The position numbers were made by a program, and so were the translations under genes. DNA of 64,000 nucleotides from an uncultured Eubacteriales bacterium. GTDB lineage: Bacteria; Bacillota; Clostridia; Oscillospirales; CAG-272. Positions 60,837-64,000 of this stretch are shown here, in pieces (the first letter of the stretch is position 1; every line of letters starts with the position of its first letter). The stretch covers positions 94,522 through 158,521 of the forward strand of contig URDX01000002.1 in assembly GCA_900546695.1 (NCBI GenBank). The letters run 5' to 3'. Under the pieces are notes generated by a model. The model was not told where the DNA came from. It saw nothing but the letters and a program-made list of their open reading frames with translations, and made no database searches.

Positions 60837-61601
60837 ATGAGCGAGAACGAAGTAACAAGCAATCTGCACGAGCTCGAGGAGCAGAACGGAAAGAGCCTAT
60901 CGCACACCGCGCAGACCCCGAAGGGCACAAAGCAGCGCAGTCCGCAGAGCCCGAACCGCGCAGTCGAGCAGCAGCCGACCTACAATCTCCGCGTGCGCTT
61001 TCATAAGACGGGCAGGGCGCAGTATATCTCGCACCTGGACCTCGGTCGTACCATGCGCACCGCGATAAACCGCGCGCAGATACCCGTCAAGTATTCGGAG
61101 GGCTTTAATCCGCATCCTAAAATGTCGTTCGCGCTGACCCTTTCGGTCGGAACGGAGAGCATTTGCGAATTTATGGAGCTCAAGCTGACCGAACCGCCGC
61201 ACTGCGAGGAGATCGTCCGCGCTCTTCGGGCAAATCTGACCGAGGATCTTTACGTCGAGGATGCATACGTGCCCGAGCGAAAGCCGAGCGATATTGCATG
61301 GTCGGAGTATGAGATTGTGTTCTCGCCCGAGGGAGACGAGCACGTACCCGTTTTTTCGGAGATAATCTGCGATAAGCCGCTCGTTATAACCAAACGTACA
61401 AAGAGCGGTGAAAAGACGGTGGATATACGCCCGCAGATACTGCGCTTTTCTCAGGATGGTAATCGCCTGACGTGTGTGCTCTGCGCCGATAATACCAACT
61501 ATCTCAAGCCCGACTATATCGCCGCGCTCGCGAATGTTACCGATTATACCGTCATGCGCCGCCGCGTGCTGCTTGCCGACGGAGAAACCGATTTCAGCTG
61601 A
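60837..61601 (+). CDS. DUF2344/TIGR03936 partner of the radical SAM protein
   Basis: A 254-residue protein. After a ~45-residue Gln/Ser/Lys-rich disordered start comes the DUF2344 domain: LRVRFHKTGRAQYISHLDLGRTM, YSEGFNPHPKMSFALTLSVG and LYVEDAYVPER. It is coupled to the radical SAM gene (stop at 60835, ATG at 60837; GGAGG within the former). In other bacteria the two are fused in one polypeptide, which supports joint action. Confidence 0.88.
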   Translation: MSENEVTSNLHELEEQNGKSLSHTAQTPKGTKQRSPQSPNRAVEQQPTYNLRVRFHKTGRAQYISHLDLGRTMRTAINRAQIPVKYSEGFNPHPKMSFALTLSVGTESICEFMELKLTEPPHCEEIVRALRANLTEDLYVEDAYVPERKPSDIAWSEYEIVFSPEGDEHVPVFSEIICDKPLVITKRTKSGEKTVDIRPQILRFSQDGNRLTCVLCADNTNYLKPDYIAALANVTDYTVMRRRVLLADGETDFS

Positions 61602-61747
61602 TTTGCTGATGGGGATGCTAAAAAAGTCCGGACCGAAAAAGCGAATAAGAGAGTATTCTGTTTTGGTATGACATAACAGCCATAAAAAAATAGGAAGAAA
61701 TCCTAACAGATTTCTCCGAAAGGAATAAATTCGCTTTTTCTGCGAGC

Positions 61748-61792
61748 GTTTTTGCCCCTCGACGTACGCTTGTACGCCTGACGGGGCAAAAC
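61748..61792. repeat. Intergenic hairpin element
   Basis: GTTTTTGCCCC and GGGGCAAAAC (one-base offset) enclose a nested CGTAC/GTACG stem. Together with a GAAATC/GATTTC hairpin at about 61693-61717 it forms a structured 61680-61800 segment with no gene; purpose unknown, possibly an intergenic repeat family. Confidence 0.5.
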
Positions 61793-61827
61793 CACTCACT
61801 CCGAACATTTTTATCTATCCCCTGACA

Positions 61828-61875
61828 ATCAAGGGTCTGTTAAAAATGTTTTTTAACAGATCCTTGATGCTTTTT
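61828..61875. terminator. Bidirectional terminator between convergent genes
   Basis: ATCAAGGgTCTGTTAAAAA pairs with TTTTTAACAGAtCCTTGAT over 18-19 positions with a tiny loop; GCTTTTT follows on the plus strand. It separates the DUF2344 gene from the DUF4363 gene. Confidence 0.85.
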
Positions 61876-61882
61876 CTGCCTG

Positions 61883-62383
61883 TCAGTACAGATTTTCGGG
61901 TGAGAGCGTTTCGCGCAGACGTATCTGCTCTATGACCGAGTCAAAAACATCCTTCTCAGCGAGATAATCGCTGTAATATTCGCATTCGAGATATACCTTG
62001 AGACGAATGAGCGATTGCTCCGCCTGATTCAGATAATCGGCTGTCACAAAAACATCAAGCACTTTGCGGCGCTGCTTCCATAGTCCGTCGAGCCTGTCAA
62101 GTGCTTCAAACGCCTTGCCGAGCTCGGGATAAATTGCGCCTTCACCGCTTGCACCATCATTACCGCTGACGATGCTTGCAGTGCCGCTGTTGTCGCTTCT
62201 GCTCGCATCACTCCCGCTATCCGCATGCTCTGTCGTACCGAGCTGCGAAAGCTCCGCCTCATCAGGTAATGCCGCTGCCACCTCACGCACATCGCTGCAA
62301 AAGTTCTCGGTGTAGACGCTGCATGCTATCGCCGCGCCGACGGACAGCAGAAAGAGAAGCGCGGAAATCAAAAAGCTTCTCAT
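61883..62383 (-). CDS. DUF4363 family membrane-anchored protein
   Basis: A 166-residue protein: one N-terminal membrane helix (residues 4-22), an Asp/Ser/Gly-rich external linker (about 45-85) and a helical domain (LDRLDGLWKQRRKVLDVFV ... QAEQSLIRLKVYLE). DUF4363 is the usual partner of DUF421/YetF proteins, and its ATG overlaps the DUF421 stop by 4 bp (ATGA). Confidence 0.8.
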   Translation of the reverse strand: MRSFLISALLFLLSVGAAIACSVYTENFCSDVREVAAALPDEAELSQLGTTEHADSGSDASRSDNSGTASIVSGNDGASGEGAIYPELGKAFEALDRLDGLWKQRRKVLDVFVTADYLNQAEQSLIRLKVYLECEYYSDYLAEKDVFDSVIEQIRLRETLSPENLY

Positions 62384-63066
62384 TTTATGCCCCTTTCACT
62401 CTGCGCGCAGACGTATTCCGCACCCGAATCGTCGACTGCGAATATGAAAACATCCTTTACCGAAGCATAGCCGAGTGCGCCGAGACGCTTATCAAGCCAT
62501 GCGCGGCTCTTTTTTGTATCGCGCAGACTGCGCTCGCTCACGTTTCCGTCAACTATCAGAAGATGCGAAATGCCCTTTTCGGGGAGTATCAGTGCGGTAT
62601 CCGCGGCAGACGGCGGCGCAGCCGAAACGCGCGGGATAACCGACAGCTTACCGTTTTGTTCGAGTATCGCGTAAAAAACATCCTCCGGGTGCGAGAAGCC
62701 CTTGAGCCGCAGCTCCGCCATCAGTTCTTCTACGCTCATGCGAACATTAGAGAGCGCCTTTATGTCAAGCTTACCGCGGTTGATTATGATGCTCGGAACA
62801 CCATCGAGAAGCCGACGGATAAAGACCGACTTTGTAACGAGCATAGTGCCGATTATCTCAAGACTTATCAGCATAGTTATGGGCAGTATCGCGTGCAGCA
62901 AGGGGATAGACGGATTTGCCGTCGGAGCCGCGGCAAGCTCCGACAGCAGCAGCGCGGTTATCAGTTCCGACAGCTGCAGCTCGCCTATCTGACGCTTGCC
63001 GGTCAGACGCATACAGAGAATGAGATATAAATATATGAAAATAGTTCTGAATAAAATGCTTACCAT
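62380..63066 (-). CDS. DUF421 (YetF/YcaP family) membrane protein
   Basis: A 228-residue protein with three membrane segments in the first ~85 residues (RTIFIYLYLILCMRLTGKRQIGELQLSELI; split: RLTGKRQIGELQLSELI is the family signature) and a cytosolic YetF domain (IIINRGKLDIKALSNVRMS, then LRLKGFSHPEDVFYAILEQNG). Function is undefined; relatives are linked to spore germination or stress. It is the first gene of the pair with DUF4363. Confidence 0.88.
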   Translation of the reverse strand: MVSILFRTIFIYLYLILCMRLTGKRQIGELQLSELITALLLSELAAAPTANPSIPLLHAILPITMLISLEIIGTMLVTKSVFIRRLLDGVPSIIINRGKLDIKALSNVRMSVEELMAELRLKGFSHPEDVFYAILEQNGKLSVIPRVSAAPPSAADTALILPEKGISHLLIVDGNVSERSLRDTKKSRAWLDKRLGALGYASVKDVFIFAVDDSGAEYVCAQSERGIK

Positions 63067-63162
63067 TCTGCCTCCGTAGCTGCGGCATCCGCCGCGTGGT
63101 GTACGCCGTAACCGTATAATTTCCCGAATAAAGAAAAATATTCGTTTTTTTGAAATTTTCTA

Positions 63163-63191
63163 TTGACAAAGCGCGCTCGGGGTGATATACT
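63163..63191 (+). promoter_or_regulatory. rRNA promoter P1
   Basis: TTGACA (63163-63168) and TATACT (63186-63191), 17 bp apart, about 280 bp before the 16S gene. Confidence 0.85.
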
Positions 63192-63287
63192 GTAAAAACC
63201 GCATTGCGGTGAACCGCATAGTTTGTACTTGAGGAACACGGAAAAGCGTTTTCGGTCGAATAGGTCGAAAGAACTTAAAAAAAGGTC

Positions 63288-63316
63288 TTGACAAGTTAAA
63301 ACTAAAGTGGTATAAT
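63288..63316 (+). promoter_or_regulatory. rRNA promoter P2
   Basis: Perfect TTGACA (63288-63293) and TATAAT (63311-63316) with a 17-bp spacer. The leader includes TTGAAAATTGAACAA, a phrase typical of Firmicutes rRNA leaders and spacers. Confidence 0.92.
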
Positions 63317-63472
63317 AACCAAGCTGTCGCGAGAAGCGGGAGCGAATCGGTCCTTGAAAATTGAACAACAAACAAGACAAGATGTACAAAGAAAAAGTTC
63401 TTGTCAAATCCTTTAGTATAAAAACCTAAGTAAAGTACTAAGCAGATTCAGTATTGAATCTTCATAAAAGAA

Positions 63473-64000
<528 letters not shown>

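Overview
The window is chromosomal DNA from a GC-rich, spore-forming member of the Firmicutes, most probably an Oscillospirales/Ruminococcaceae-type gut clostridium. The support is direct: a spoIIP-gpr pair (spoIIP, germination protease), a SigH-like sigma factor, clostridial-type sigma-A promoters, a protein with a C-terminal type I dockerin, a divisome cluster in Gram-positive order (yggS-sepF-yggT-ylmH-divIVA-ileS-lspA-rluD), and the first ~530 nt of a 16S rRNA gene of clostridial cluster IV character at the right edge.

Layout. 1-8213: a tightly packed, overlapping gene train for a Pel-like exopolysaccharide (end of a DUF2194-type protein, PelF glycosyltransferase, PelG exporter) joined to a CotH-kinase lipoprotein, a VTC-type polyphosphate polymerase domain protein, a DUF4956 membrane protein and a DUF4832 lipoprotein. 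8376-11097: a separately promoted REC/HD-GYP/GGDEF protein, so cyclic-di-GMP turnover is encoded next to the polysaccharide genes. 11098-15530: a decayed accessory stretch with two remnants of hybrid sensor kinases, two unassigned minus-strand genes, and an AT-rich membrane-anchored XRE regulator flanked by a 143-bp direct repeat whose right copy abuts an initiator-tRNA/tRNA-Leu pair. 15540-22736: minus-strand genes (DUF4037/TPR pair, mscL, mnmA, a PhoBR-like two-component system, a YkuE-like phosphoesterase). 22984-25946: argG-argH. 26036-27785: a secreted transglutaminase-dockerin protein. 27964-31409: dapA, queA, a broken antitoxin, miaA. 31426-41020: the divisome/cell-wall cluster. 41152-47941: nagA, metG, tatD, valS. 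48207-50379: spoIIP and gpr. 50603-55921: an orphan OppA lipoprotein, a DUF4364 protein, the SigH-like factor, a candidate structured RNA, a zinc-ribbon protein and rlmB. 56050-61601: a P-type-ATPase-like protein that has lost its catalytic motifs, and a radical SAM/DUF2344 pair. 61883-63066: DUF421/DUF4363 membrane pair. 63163-64000: tandem rRNA promoters and the start of 16S rRNA.

The items I consider most worth following are the Pel/CotH/VTC/DUF4956/DUF4832 assembly, the apparently dead P-type ATPase with a long acidic N-terminal arm, and the ~235-nt structured RNA between the sigma factor and the zinc-ribbon gene. All calls are from reading the sequence and the translations; no database search was run.
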